A stretch of 64,000 nt of DNA from JAGNXB01 sp942490895. GTDB lineage: Bacteria > Bacteroidota > Bacteroidia > Chitinophagales > Saprospiraceae. The notes beneath the pieces are model-generated. The model searched no databases and was not told where the DNA came from. It saw only the letters and a program-made list of their open reading frames with translations. The DNA is taken from assembly GCA_942490895.1 (NCBI GenBank), contig CALNZC010000052.1:186001-250000 (forward strand). Reading direction: 5' to 3'. Made by a program: the position numbers and the translations under genes. The first letter of the stretch is position 1, and each line of letters begins with the position of its first letter. Shown in pieces: positions 1 to 8,771 of this stretch.

Positions 1-585
1 GGTGGTTCGTTTGAGCCGTAGCGCGATGAGAAGGCCCTCATCCTTTTTTCGGATGCCCATTTCGTGTTTAATGAACCGATGTGCGAAGAAGAGATAGGCC
101 AATCCCGAGATCACAAAAAAGAGGTTTTCTACCGGGTGGAGATAATATCGATAAAACCCGTTCCAGAGATCATCCTGGAGGGTAGACCGTTGCAACCACA
201 TGGCGAAGTAAGCGGAGATCTGACCTATCGCCGGAAGGAAGTGTTTGATGTCCTTTCTCCGCAGTTGAAATCCCGGATACAGCCTTGCTTTGACGTAGTG
301 GAAAAACACGGGACCCACAGCCAGGGTCATATAGACAGGAAGGAAACGGAATTGGGGGAATTTGTCATATCCCCCACCTAACAGCATGGCTTCATGTCCG
401 ATAGCACTACACAGGAGGATCAGGCAGACGGCGAGCAGGCGGATGGCCAGTGTTCTGGGCCGGGCCATGATCCACATCCCCATGGCAGAGATCATACCAT
501 AGGTGATTACGCCGCCGGCGAGCAGGAAAAGAAATACTTCGATATACCAACGGATGACCTCCAAGAAGCTGAACTGTTTGGACAA
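1..585 (-). CDS. Membrane-embedded regulator, N-terminal part (runs off left edge)
   Basis: An open minus-strand frame enters from the left edge and continues to a stop upstream of position 600. Read in this frame it gives about six hydrophobic segments separated by short polar loops, with the stretch FLPVYMTLAVGPVFFHYVKA followed by a KDIKHFLPAIGQ segment. This pattern is typical of the 7TM sensor half of Bacteroidota membrane-anchored AraC-type regulators, whose DNA-binding half would lie outside the window. No ATG fits: the first in-frame ATG (495) would cut the first helix, so a TTG at 585 or 564 is the likeliest start. It is divergent from the OsmC gene with about 30 bp between them, so they may share a promoter region. 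The regulator identity is inferred from topology only. Confidence 0.5.
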   Translation of the reverse strand, partial: MSKQFSFLEVIRWYIEVFLFLLAGGVITYGMISAMGMWIMARPRTLAIRLLAVCLILLCSAIGHEAMLLGGGYDKFPQFRFLPVYMTLAVGPVFFHYVKARLYPGFQLRRKDIKHFLPAIGQISAYFAMWLQRSTLQDDLWNGFYRYYLHPVENLFFVISGLAYLFFAHRFIKHEMGIRKKDEGLLIALRLKRTT

Positions 586-614
586 AGTTGGTAATTTGCC
601 GCAAAACCACCCTT

Positions 615-1019
615 ATGCCACGTGATGTTCAAGTTATTTTTGGAAATACAGACTTTCAATGTACCGCTGACAATGGCAACAGCCAATGGCTTCTGGATGA
701 ACCAAAAGACAAAGGAGGCCTGGATACAGGCCCTTCTCCATCCGAATCCGTAATGGGCGGTCTGGGCGCATGTATCGCCATCACGTTACAGATTTATGCT
801 CGCCACAAAGGCTGGGATCTGGGAGAGGTGAAGGTCGACCTGCATCTTGAAGGCATGGAACCCGGCGGGCATCCCCGCATTCATCGAAAGATCACCATCC
901 AGGGCAATTTCGACGAGGATCAAAAGATCCGTCTCCTCAAGATCGCCGGCAAGTGCCCGGTATCCAGACTGATCAGTGGAGAGGTGCCGATGACTGGGGA
1001 ATTGATTGTGGAAGAGTGA
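615..1019 (+). CDS. OsmC family protein
   Basis: A 134-residue protein of the OsmC/Ohr fold, the right length for the family. OsmC-like proteins are thiol-dependent peroxidases acting on organic hydroperoxides in the cytosol. The first half carries the segment GPSPSESVMGGLGACIAITL, which matches the conserved helix bearing the first catalytic cysteine (about residue 61). The second cysteine is in AGKCPVSRLI near residue 115, the usual C-P motif. A TTG start nine codons upstream is possible, but ATG at 615 gives the normal N-terminus (MPRDVQVIF). Divergent from the membrane regulator to its left. The peroxide substrate is not determined by the sequence. Confidence 0.9.
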   Translation: MPRDVQVIFGNTDFQCTADNGNSQWLLDEPKDKGGLDTGPSPSESVMGGLGACIAITLQIYARHKGWDLGEVKVDLHLEGMEPGGHPRIHRKITIQGNFDEDQKIRLLKIAGKCPVSRLISGEVPMTGELIVEE

Positions 1020-1117
1020 GGAGGATTTGAGTGGAGGAGTGAAGGAGTTGAGGAGTCGAGGAGGTTTTGAGGTTTTGAGTTTATCCCAGAAGATCTAATG
1101 CCTGATTCCTGGCATCA

Positions 1118-1335
1118 ATAGCCCCAGGTTTTTAGCGGGTAACTGATTTGGGGTTTGTCTTAAAGGCGTTATTGAGGTATTTCGTTAAGGGGTTATTTCG
1201 AAATTAGTGAAACCCTGGAGGGGTTCAAGAGTGCAGCCCCGGGCTGCGCCTGGACATGGGGCTTTCAGCACCATCGTCCATGGTGAAACCCGGAGATGTC
1301 TGTACACACCTTTTCCAACCCTGGAGGGGTTGAAG
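1118..1335. repeat. Interspersed repeat element, copy 1
   Basis: The gene-free stretch 1020-1710 is made largely of repeats. From 1134 to about 1215 it matches 2239-2316 almost base for base (shared core GATTTGGGGTTTGTCTTAAA). It is followed by two AACCCTGGAGGGGTT boxes (1211-1225, 1317-1331), each a near-perfect inverted repeat, and a GCCCCGGGCTGCGCCTGG segment that recurs at about 4861. Short open frames across it are not credible genes because they consist of the repeat units. Confidence 0.75.
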
Positions 1336-1451
1336 AAATGCCCACATTTTCCGGTGAGCAAAGCGTCGAGGAGGTTATGAAGATAATTCGAAGGCAGTGG
1401 AACGCCGGAGGGTTGAATTATTTATCGCGGAGAATAAAAGAAATAGACACA

Positions 1452-1530
1452 GCCCTGAAGGGGCGTCAGATCCTAGCCCTGGGCGGCCGCCCGGGGAATG
1501 TCATCAGCACCATTCGAGCCCTGAAGGGGC
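1452..1530. repeat. Two GCCCTGAAGGGGC palindromic boxes
   Basis: Identical 13-base boxes GCCCTGAAGGGGC lie at 1452-1464 and 1518-1530, each followed by GCG(T/C). The same box recurs five times between 47194 and 47864. Arms GCCC/GGGC with a short centre give a small hairpin. These are REP-like interspersed elements; their function is unknown. Confidence 0.7.
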
Positions 1531-1710
1531 GCAAGACAACGGCGTCAGTTTCTGAAAACTGAGCAATGGTATTTACGGTCAGTTTCCACCCGGATGCTGC
1601 CATATTTGGAGAGCGCACCAGGATGGATGTCCGAAAGGGGTATAGCTCATAGATTTATTGGAATATCCGGAATGGCCTTAGATTCACCTGCCAATTCAAA
1701 TACTGGAAAG

Positions 1711-2136
1711 ATGAAAAAAGAATACACCAATGGAGAGGTGACCATCGTCTGGCAACCGGACCTGTGCATCCATTCGGCCAAATGTGTCCAGGGATTGCCC
1801 GGCGTTTTTGACAACCAGAAAAAACCCTGGATCAATTCGGAAGGAGCCAAAACCGAGTCCATCATCGCTCAAGTCAAGACCTGCCCCTCCGGAGCATTGT
1901 CCACCTATCTGAATGCCCTCACACCAGAGGGTTCGACCAAGGCCCCGGAAACGGCCGCCATCCGAGCTGTCGTTTTGAAAAATGGCCCCTTGATGGTCCA
2001 TGGGGAGATCACCGTTTGTGATGCTGACGGCAATGAAGTGACCAAAGGTCCCAAGACGACATTTTGCCGTTGCGGCGGTTCTGCCAACAAGCCTTTCTGC
2101 GATGGCAGCCATCGGAGCAATGGATTTGAAGGTTGA
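1711..2136 (+). CDS. 4Fe-4S mono-cluster plus CDGSH iron-sulfur domain protein
   Basis: A 141-residue protein with two iron-sulfur modules. Residues 1-70 (CIHSAKCVQGLPGVFD, later KTCPSGAL) resemble the divergent 4Fe-4S domain often called Fer4_19. Residues 105-140 end in FCRCGGSANKPFCDGSHRSN, the CxC-x2-S/G-x3-P-x-C-D-G-x-x-H signature of CDGSH proteins that bind a [2Fe-2S] cluster through three Cys and one His. The ATG at 1711 begins directly before the first domain; an upstream in-frame start at 1594 only adds repeat-derived sequence. This two-domain arrangement is common in Bacteroidota. A redox or cluster-transfer role is family knowledge and the partner is unknown. Confidence 0.9.
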   Translation: MKKEYTNGEVTIVWQPDLCIHSAKCVQGLPGVFDNQKKPWINSEGAKTESIIAQVKTCPSGALSTYLNALTPEGSTKAPETAAIRAVVLKNGPLMVHGEITVCDADGNEVTKGPKTTFCRCGGSANKPFCDGSHRSNGFEG

Positions 2137-2225
2137 GAAGCGAGGGGGAGGAGTCGATGAGTGAAGGAGTCGAGTAGGTTATGAGTTCATCCTGGATCAT
2201 CCAGTGGCTGAAACCCGATATTAAT

Positions 2226-2375
2226 GGTCCCCGGTTTTTAACGGGTAACTGATTTGGGGTTTGTCTTAAAGGCGTTATTGAGGTATTTCGTTATGGGGTT
2301 ATTTCGAAAGTAGAAGAACCCCGGAGGGGTTCAAGAGTGTAGCCCCGGGTTTCACCATGGACATGAGGTTTTGCG
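2226..2375. repeat. Interspersed repeat element, copy 2
   Basis: Second copy of the element at 1118, in the gene-free stretch 2137-2469. The block 2239-2316 is nearly identical to copy 1, followed by an AACCCCGGAGGGGTT box (2317-2331) and GTAGCCCCGGG, then a different tail containing CACCATGGACATGAGG. Nothing else is seen in this intergenic stretch. Confidence 0.75.
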
Positions 2376-2469
2376 GATGATTTAAATCCAAGCCTGATTG
2401 ACCCAACACCCATTACCAAATACCTCTTTATGAGTTCATTCTGCCCGGAATAGGTTGGCTTGGTCACCT

Positions 2470-3279
2470 TCAAAAGATCACCCCGATACGAAAGAGCCAT
2501 CGCTGGATCAATTCAGAACGATGATGAACGATAGGATTTCCCTTTGAGTCCTGCCATCTTTGTTCACTGTGGATCCGGTTAAACTGGTAACCTGTCTCCA
2601 GAAGAAAAGACGCCTCTCCCAATTGCCCTAATTGGAGACCTGCAAGCGCTTGACCCGTGTAGGACGTCAGGTATTTTCGATTTGTGACCCATTCATTACT
2701 GTCCCATGGGAAACAGAGCCCGGAGCGAATCCCAATGAAGGGCGACAACCGCCTCTGAAATGGATAGGCTCGCCATTCTATGTGAAGGGGTACACATTGC
2801 AGACCATTATAGGTATCCAGGAGATAAATACCTGTTCCCAACCCGACCAGGGCTAGACGGTGAAACTGGTATCCGACAGCTCCATCAAGCAACCAGGACC
2901 CTTCCGCATCGGCAGCCCCAAAGCCCATTGCTACCGACCCATATAGGCGACCTCGAGAAAAACGAGGATCTGTTCCTGACACACGCTTTTGAACAATGCG
3001 TTTGATCATGTCTTTGGGGACATCAATCTCTAACCCGCTCCAGGTCCGAATCCGAACATGGTCGCCGTTCTCCCAATCCACAATTTCACCCCGGTACCGA
3101 CTCTTGTTGATCAAATAGATCACATCTTCATGATCACTGGCTATTTGGCCAAAGCCAGGGACGAGCCACATACATCCGAGCAAGAGGTACAGGATCGGAA
3201 ATAAACCTGTTCGATGATTTCTGGTAGTCAACCTGAAATGGAACATGCGCTCCAGGGATTCGGTACCTGATCGGATCAT
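2470..3279 (-). CDS. Hypothetical outer-membrane beta-barrel protein
   Basis: A 269-residue protein, not assigned to a named family. It has an N-terminal hydrophobic segment ending in GFGQ (signal peptide, about residues 22-45), then a short domain (YLINKSRYRGEIVDWENGDH) resembling small beta domains that begin many Bacteroidota envelope proteins. The rest alternates aromatic and glycine-rich strands (LYGSVAMGFGAADAEGSWLL, GAVGYQFHRLALVGLGTGIY) and ends with a C-terminal phenylalanine, all typical of small OMP barrels. Its start overlaps the stop of the upstream LVIVD lipoprotein gene by 4 bp, so the two are probably translationally coupled. A start at 3246 is an alternative and would give a shorter signal peptide. 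Confidence 0.7.
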   Translation of the reverse strand: MIRSGTESLERMFHFRLTTRNHRTGLFPILYLLLGCMWLVPGFGQIASDHEDVIYLINKSRYRGEIVDWENGDHVRIRTWSGLEIDVPKDMIKRIVQKRVSGTDPRFSRGRLYGSVAMGFGAADAEGSWLLDGAVGYQFHRLALVGLGTGIYLLDTYNGLQCVPLHIEWRAYPFQRRLSPFIGIRSGLCFPWDSNEWVTNRKYLTSYTGQALAGLQLGQLGEASFLLETGYQFNRIHSEQRWQDSKGNPIVHHRSELIQRWLFRIGVIF

Positions 3280-4511
3280 TGGACTGCGATCAAGCTGACA
3301 AATTGCAGATTTTCAGGATCTGCTGCATTATACTGGACCAGCCCTTCAGGTCCAACGACCAGTAGCAAGTCATTGTATGGCAATGCAATGATATCCACTG
3401 CTTGAAATCCCGTGAGGTGTGAAAGCTGGTGGCTGTCGATTGCCCCTACATTCGACTTGTCATACACTTTCAACCCATCCAGATCATCACAGATATACAG
3501 GATGTCTCCCTTTACGGTCAGACCGATCGGATGCGAGAGTGAATAGGTATGAAGCAGAACAGGTGACGTGAGGTTTTGAATATCCACAACATCCAATTGA
3601 TTGGCATATCCATCACAGAAGGTGCCGCTGCGCAAAGTGACATAAGCATAACGGCCATCGGTCACCACAGGGTCGCAGGCGCGTGCATGCTGGAACGCAC
3701 TTAACTGGACGGGTGCCTCAGGATGACTACAATCATAGATATACATCCCGTTCATTGAACCAATGAACAACTTGTCCTCATATGGCCAGATGGTTTCAAT
3801 ATTCCAGGAAATCAATTGATCCCCGGCTTTGACCAGATCACCGGGCTGAGTCAGATCAAACACATGCAACGTTTTCTCATCTACAGCATAGAGGTGATCC
3901 TGCAGGATGGCAAATCTGGCAGTGGACCCACCGATCCCCAATGCTTGTAAGACAGGAGTACTTCCTGACCCGCTACTGCTGACAGCTGCATCAAAAGAAT
4001 CAAACCAAAATATGTCACCGGAATTGCACGGCACTTCTACCTGGGTGTCAGTTTCAATATAATCAACGACCACACCTTTGGGGGTCATTCTAAACATGTT
4101 AAACACATTCTCGATCCGGGACGTCAATTGAGGCGCTCCGGGGTCCGAAAAATCAAAAGCGAGAAGATCCATGTAGTTATCGGCATACAACGTATTGTTG
4201 CGCATGGCCATATCCCGATTACCTGGAATGGCCAGAAAACCGATATTCACGGGTTGCGTGGGGTCCGTGTTATTGATCAGATGGATGCCTTTTTCAATTT
4301 CATTGATCAGCAACAAATTCCCATAGACGTAAATCTTACCCGGCTCAGAAAGCAAGCGGGGCGCTTCCATGCCGACCCCATTACGTAGCTCTTCCGGCAT
4401 TTTATAGACGGGCGTGTATAAGGTGTAAAGCTGTGATTCGATACAGCTGTCTTTCAGGCAGCCGCTCATGAAAAAAGAAAGGAATAAACTGGAAAGGATT
4501 AGATTTTTCAT
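3276..4511 (-). CDS. LVIVD-repeat lipoprotein
   Basis: A 411-residue exported lipoprotein: the signal peptide MKNLILSSLFLSFFMSGC ends in a lipobox cysteine. The body is a beta-propeller built from repeats such as IYVYGNLLLINEIEKGIHLI, LYAVDEKTLHVFDLTQPGDL, LFIGSMNGMYIYDCSHPEAP and LYICDDLDGLKVYD, i.e. the LVIVD repeat found in many Bacteroidota surface proteins. The ATG at 4511 is chosen because it gives a proper signal peptide; an in-frame start at 4541 adds ten residues. First gene of a two-gene unit with the downstream barrel protein (4-bp overlap). Ligand and role unknown. Confidence 0.85.
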   Translation of the reverse strand: MKNLILSSLFLSFFMSGCLKDSCIESQLYTLYTPVYKMPEELRNGVGMEAPRLLSEPGKIYVYGNLLLINEIEKGIHLINNTDPTQPVNIGFLAIPGNRDMAMRNNTLYADNYMDLLAFDFSDPGAPQLTSRIENVFNMFRMTPKGVVVDYIETDTQVEVPCNSGDIFWFDSFDAAVSSSGSGSTPVLQALGIGGSTARFAILQDHLYAVDEKTLHVFDLTQPGDLVKAGDQLISWNIETIWPYEDKLFIGSMNGMYIYDCSHPEAPVQLSAFQHARACDPVVTDGRYAYVTLRSGTFCDGYANQLDVVDIQNLTSPVLLHTYSLSHPIGLTVKGDILYICDDLDGLKVYDKSNVGAIDSHQLSHLTGFQAVDIIALPYNDLLLVVGPEGLVQYNAADPENLQFVSLIAVQ

Positions 4512-4699
4512 GTTGCTTCTGATTTGCCCTATAAACGACATCTAAGAAAAATATGTTGGGTCGTGTAAGGTATAGCCTTTGGACAGTTTGGCGGTTATAC
4601 ATGAAGGAGGCAAGCAGGTGATGGCGTTTTGAGACGATGAGGTGAAAATGAAGACCTGGCCTGAATGACCCAATGCCCAATACCTGATACCCTGTGAGG

Positions 4700-4950
4700 G
4701 ATGTCAATAGCCCCCGGTTTTTTAACCGCCGCAGGAGGTCAACCGGGGGGCTGTTCGCTTGAGTTGGTTGGCGACTGGAATTCTCTACAGGGGTGTTTAG
4801 GTATTCCGTGATTAGGCGATTTCGTAAGACGGGGGAACCCCTGGTGGGGTTCAAGACAATAGCCCCGGGCTGCGCCTGGACATGGAGCTTTCAGCACCAT
4901 CGCACCCGGGGTTTCCTTGGCGCCACAATTCCAACCCTGTAGGGGTTGAA
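4700..4950. repeat. Interspersed repeat element, copy 3 (divergent)
   Basis: This lies in the gene-free stretch 4512-5082. It contains AACCCCTGGTGGGGTT (4836-4851), an AGCCCCGGGCTGCGCCTGG segment shared with copy 1, and AACCCTGTAGGGGTT (4933-4947). The order of modules is the same as in copies 1 and 2, but the central part is diverged. The changes inside the boxes are balanced between the two arms, keeping the inverted repeat. Confidence 0.7.
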
Positions 4951-5082
4951 GAGCTGTTGAACCCAAAGGACACTTATCGGGCGACCGTAGAGTCTAGGCC
5001 CATGATCCAGGCAGTTGAAAATATTTCCGATCTTTAAACAGAATACTACAATCATTCTCTACCAGACCAACCACTATTGACT

Positions 5083-5457
5083 ATGCGTATTGATCCACGA
5101 TATTTGACCTTATTCCTTCTCCTGGCCATTCTGACGTATGCCTGCACACCCCGCGCAGCCGTGACCGAGACTGAGACACCACCCGCAGCGGATATTCCTG
5201 TCGTCATGTATGCGGATATTCATACGATTCTGGAACGCAGCTGTTCACCTTGCCATTTTCCCGACGAAGAAGGTGGGCTCCTCGCTCTGGACAACTTCAA
5301 AACAGTCAAAAAAAATCTTGCAGAGGTGATCAAACGTGTAGAACTCCCGCAGAACAATGTAGGATTCATGCCCTTGGAAATGAAAAAGGAGGCCCTGACC
5401 AAAGAGGAGATCCTGATGTTGAAGAACTGGGCCTGGGGCGGTTATCGTCAGGGGTGA
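5083..5457 (+). CDS. Small cytochrome-c-like lipoprotein
   Basis: A 124-residue lipoprotein (signal peptide ending LTYAC) with one heme-binding motif CSPCH around residue 54, flanked by ILERSC and FPDEEGGLLALDNF. This is the arrangement seen in Bacteroidota proteins annotated as c-type cytochrome or planctomycete-cytochrome-like domains. A methionine in NVGFMPLE, about 40 residues later, could be the distal heme ligand. It ends in KNWAWGGYRQ, typical of this group. A role in periplasmic electron transfer is inferred. It is followed 31 bp later by a small membrane protein gene in the same direction. ATG 5083 is preferred over a TTG six bases upstream. Confidence 0.75.
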   Translation: MRIDPRYLTLFLLLAILTYACTPRAAVTETETPPAADIPVVMYADIHTILERSCSPCHFPDEEGGLLALDNFKTVKKNLAEVIKRVELPQNNVGFMPLEMKKEALTKEEILMLKNWAWGGYRQG

Positions 5458-5488
5458 TCCGGAATATTGAAGCGGCTAACTTAGAATT

Positions 5489-5671
5489 ATGGACAATCGA
5501 ACGACAAAACCACCCACCAGTAGTGCTGTTTACGGCTTTGGATTTATTGGGGCCGCAGTCTATTACCTGTCGCATGCTACCAGTTTTCTGGCAGGAGTCA
5601 TCGGTTTTCTCAAAGCATTAGTCTGGCCCGCCTACCTGGTCTATCATGCCCTGGAAATGATCCACAGCTGA
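5489..5671 (+). CDS. Small conserved membrane protein
   Basis: A 60-residue protein with two hydrophobic stretches (YGFGFIGAAVYYL and FLAGVIGFLKALVWPAYLVY). Short proteins with the same YGFGFIGA...GFLKALVWPA pattern recur in Bacteroidota and some other phyla, so this is a real small gene rather than a chance frame. Its function is unknown. It sits directly downstream of the cytochrome-like lipoprotein gene and may be co-transcribed with it. Confidence 0.75.
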   Translation: MDNRTTKPPTSSAVYGFGFIGAAVYYLSHATSFLAGVIGFLKALVWPAYLVYHALEMIHS

Positions 5672-5834
5672 AAAATTGTCCTACCTGATGATCGATGACC
5701 GTCTCTGTTCGATGCGGCTCGGGAACTTTCGCTATCTTTACGCTGTATACATTAAAGCACCGGATACCGTTAGAGGGCCCTTCTTCTTTGATCTGTTGCA
5801 ACTTTTCTAAACTAAAATTACGGACGAACCCTTT

Positions 5835-6302
5835 ATGAGTAAATCGCAACAGAGCTTCAACAAAAAAGAACGGGAAAAGCTAAAGAGAAAGAAAAAGCAA
5901 GACAAGCTTGAAAAACGTGAAGAACGCAAAGCCAACTCACAGAAAGGCCTGCCTCTGGAGGAAATGCTCTCTTATGTTGACCACAACGGCAATCTGACAT
6001 CCACTCCTCCTGACCCTACCAAAAAGATCAAGATCAAGGCTGAAGATATCATGCTGGGTGTACCCAAGCGAGAAGAGATTGATCCTGCAGATCTGATCCG
6101 GACCGGAAAAGTGACGACTTTCTACAATTCCAAGGGCTACGGATTTATTCGTGACCTGGACTCTCAGGAAAGCCTCTTCTTCCACGTAAAGTCTTTACCA
6201 GAAGGCGTGCAAGTCGATGAGGGCGATACAGTCAACTTTGAAGTAGAGATGGGACCAAAAGGTGCCAATGCTGCAAACGTTCGACCCGCACAGCCAAACT
6301 GA
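5835..6302 (+). CDS. Cold-shock-domain protein with basic N-terminal extension
   Basis: A 155-residue protein. Residues 1-40 are a highly charged Lys/Glu/Arg segment (KKEREKLKRKKKQDKLEKRE). Residues 85-150 form a cold-shock domain with TGKVTTFYNSKGYGFIRD (RNP1-like) and ESLFFHVKSL (RNP2-like). Such extended CspA relatives are usual in Bacteroidota and bind single-stranded nucleic acid in the cytosol. A stem-loop terminator follows at 6362. TATCTTTA at 5733-5740 resembles the Bacteroidota -7 element (TAnnTTTG), about 95 bp before the start codon. Confidence 0.9.
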   Translation: MSKSQQSFNKKEREKLKRKKKQDKLEKREERKANSQKGLPLEEMLSYVDHNGNLTSTPPDPTKKIKIKAEDIMLGVPKREEIDPADLIRTGKVTTFYNSKGYGFIRDLDSQESLFFHVKSLPEGVQVDEGDTVNFEVEMGPKGANAANVRPAQPN

Positions 6303-6361
6303 CTCGAACAAAATATACCAGAGATCGCCCACTCCTGAACTGGATAGCGTTTTCTTGACCC

Positions 6362-6406
6362 AAACACCACAATTCCAGGTATTCCCGGGGTTGTGGTGTT
6401 TCTTTT
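6362..6406 (+). terminator. Rho-independent terminator after cold-shock gene
   Basis: AAACACCACAA (6362-6372) pairs with TTGTGGTGTTT (6391-6401), followed by CTTTT. It lies 60 bp after the stop of the cold-shock-domain gene. Confidence 0.8.
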
Positions 6407-6562
6407 AACCTCCCTTTAAGACTGCCTAACCGCCCTCTTCTGTAACTTTCTCTACCCGGTCAGGTCCCCCTAATGAATGACCCATTTTTTTGCGTTTATA
6501 CTTATTGCACCTTCAGAATCGTTCTTCTGTCCAAGCATCCTTCCCATCCTTATCTTTAGGCT

Positions 6563-8668
6563 ATGAATACCATCCTCCGCATCCTGACGGGCATTGTGCT
6601 CTTCCTGGGCACCGCCCTGCCTGCTACCCAGGCCCAAGTCATGAACTTCGAAGACACCTGGAAGAAATTCCTCCAGGAAGAGAAGACCGTCAACATCAGT
6701 CAGATCACTCGTCCAAGCAAGAGCGAGACCTATATGTATTTGCGCTGGTGCCTGATGTTCGCCAACAACAACTTCTGTGCAAACTCCATCGAAAGAGCTG
6801 AGGAGCTGATGATGGAAATCGAAATGATTGGTCCAAAAGCCTACGGCCCCATCCCCGGATTTGCCCTTCGATATGATGACCTGACCGCCAAAATCAAGGC
6901 CTACCATGCCGTTGATGGATTATGGACCCGCTTTTTACGCAGACATGATGTCAGCCTTCGTGAACTGGACATCGAGAAAGCCACCGAGGTCTGTGAATTG
7001 GGCACCCTGGCAAAGCATCGATTCATGTTGGCCCAGGCCCATTTCTGTAACGGAGATGAAGAAAAGGCTCGTGAAGATTTTGAGCGTCGGGTGATGATCC
7101 TGGCGGAACGTACATCCCTGAAAATAGAAGATGTCGATGGCCTTCCTGAGGAGATCGCCCGGATGCGCATCATCTTTAATTCACTGACAGATGTCAACAT
7201 TGCCTGGAAAGACTTCTTGATCACCGGGCAAAGCATTGGATTTGACCCCACGCCTCTGGAAAAGAATTGCAATCCTATCCCCGCCATCAAAGGACATATC
7301 CTCAAGGCCGCCAGCAATGTCTGTGAATTGGGTGCGGAATCCCTGATCGACATCGATCGGCTCCGTTCCGCTGCCAGTCAGGCACTGCCTCGTGATGTCA
7401 GTGACAAAATCACCTGGTTGAAGACACAGGTAGCCACATATGACGCTGATCTGGCCTTGCTCGATCGCGCCTGGAAAGAATTCATGACTCGTGACTCTTT
7501 GCGAATGGGCATAGATTACCCGCATGAACTTTGTCGTGCCGAAGCACAGATCCGGTCCTGGATCCTCGATGGCGCCAAGGACCCATGCAGCCTGGGTCAA
7601 GAGCGGCTGGAAAGGGTCAAGCAGTTGCGTTTTCAAAAAAATCCAACCCTGGATGCATCCACACTTTCGGGGATTCGCAAGTTAGAAGAACGGATCAAAA
7701 ATCTGGATGCAGACATTCGCCAATTAGATCGCCTTTGGTCCACTTTCATTGCTGCAGATGATACGCTGAATGGATCCTTCACCTTACTCCCATCCTATTG
7801 TGACGCCGCAGCACAGATCAAAGCATGGACCATGCTGGGGCACTTCGACCCATGTGGCGAAGGCCATAATATCATGGGCAAGATCCTCAAGCTGAAGCGG
7901 GAGTCCGGTATTGAACTCAGCCAGGATGTAGTTTGCTCGGTCAGCCGACTGGACGCTAAAATCTGGGATTGCCGATACTGGGAATTGGTCGCAGAGGCCA
8001 AACGCCTGACCGAAGCCGAACGCAATAAATTTGGACCGCTTTCTGCAACCGTAATGGAAGGAGACCTGAATTCCGGTGAACACCCCTGCTTCACCACTGT
8101 CAGCTATCTTCCGATGAGTTTTGTTGGCATTCGCTACCTCATTACAGCCGAATTGTGTGAACAACAGGGAGATGGCATGATCGGCTATCCCGCCTTATAT
8201 CAGCATATGGTATCCTGGGTGCAGAAGGAAGTCCTCGGTCGTTATTGTGAAGGGCAAATGCGCTGTACAGAAGAATTTTACGTCTATGCTGAAGGGCATA
8301 CTGAGGGTGGCAAATTTCCCGGAGCCCGGTATTTTAAAGAGCTGGATATCCCGACCAAGACGCCTTATCTCAAGAATGATGACGAGGAGTCTGTCACTCT
8401 GGGCACACGCAAGCAGATTACCACGGAATTGAAATCCAATCACGACCTGGCTGTCGCCCGTGCCTGGGCCGCCAAAGAGGAATTGGATGCCTTTGGCGTC
8501 GATGTGATCATCGGTACCTGGGAGCATTCCAAATATGAGACCGGCCCGGAATATCGGGTGGTCAAGGTCGAACTCAACCTGGTCAACCTGTTCATGGATT
8601 TCTATGAGAAAACATTGGCCCGCCTCCTCCTGGAGTCCGGCATCGGCGAACGCCCGGATGAATGCTAA
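6563..8668 (+). CDS. Secreted protein with five ~90-residue repeats and OmpA-like C-terminus
   Basis: A 701-residue protein with a signal peptide ending PATQAQ. It has five internal repeats starting near W33, W121, W215, W304 and W392 (spacing 88, 94, 89, 88). Each has the form xxWk(x)Fl..., a mid cysteine, and a closing CELG, CSLG or CGEG. The C-terminal 220 residues contain EGHTEGG and LAVARAWAAKEELDAFGVDV, which look like a diverged OmpA/MotB-type peptidoglycan-binding domain. No named family is recognised for the repeats. Monocistronic by context (terminators at 6362 and 8772). TATCTTTA lies only 5 bp before the ATG, so a very short 5' leader is possible. Confidence 0.75.
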   Translation: MNTILRILTGIVLFLGTALPATQAQVMNFEDTWKKFLQEEKTVNISQITRPSKSETYMYLRWCLMFANNNFCANSIERAEELMMEIEMIGPKAYGPIPGFALRYDDLTAKIKAYHAVDGLWTRFLRRHDVSLRELDIEKATEVCELGTLAKHRFMLAQAHFCNGDEEKAREDFERRVMILAERTSLKIEDVDGLPEEIARMRIIFNSLTDVNIAWKDFLITGQSIGFDPTPLEKNCNPIPAIKGHILKAASNVCELGAESLIDIDRLRSAASQALPRDVSDKITWLKTQVATYDADLALLDRAWKEFMTRDSLRMGIDYPHELCRAEAQIRSWILDGAKDPCSLGQERLERVKQLRFQKNPTLDASTLSGIRKLEERIKNLDADIRQLDRLWSTFIAADDTLNGSFTLLPSYCDAAAQIKAWTMLGHFDPCGEGHNIMGKILKLKRESGIELSQDVVCSVSRLDAKIWDCRYWELVAEAKRLTEAERNKFGPLSATVMEGDLNSGEHPCFTTVSYLPMSFVGIRYLITAELCEQQGDGMIGYPALYQHMVSWVQKEVLGRYCEGQMRCTEEFYVYAEGHTEGGKFPGARYFKELDIPTKTPYLKNDDEESVTLGTRKQITTELKSNHDLAVARAWAAKEELDAFGVDVIIGTWEHSKYETGPEYRVVKVELNLVNLFMDFYEKTLARLLLESGIGERPDEC

Positions 8669-8771
8669 CGGAGGTTATAGGTTGAGGCGGTTATGAGATC
8701 AAACGTCTGACTGCCTGTCTGACCCAACAACCAACACCAGATAGCCAATACCCCGTTCCAGAGTTCTATGA

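Noticed and set aside
64..610. Plus- and minus-strand short frames in the first 600 bases
   Set aside because: They are shadows of the open minus-strand membrane-protein frame, which alone gives coherent helices.
1296..1562. Plus-strand gene of 88 residues
   Set aside because: The frame is made of the interspersed repeat boxes (AACCCTGGAGGGGTT, GCCCTGAAGGGGC), which recur elsewhere in other frames.
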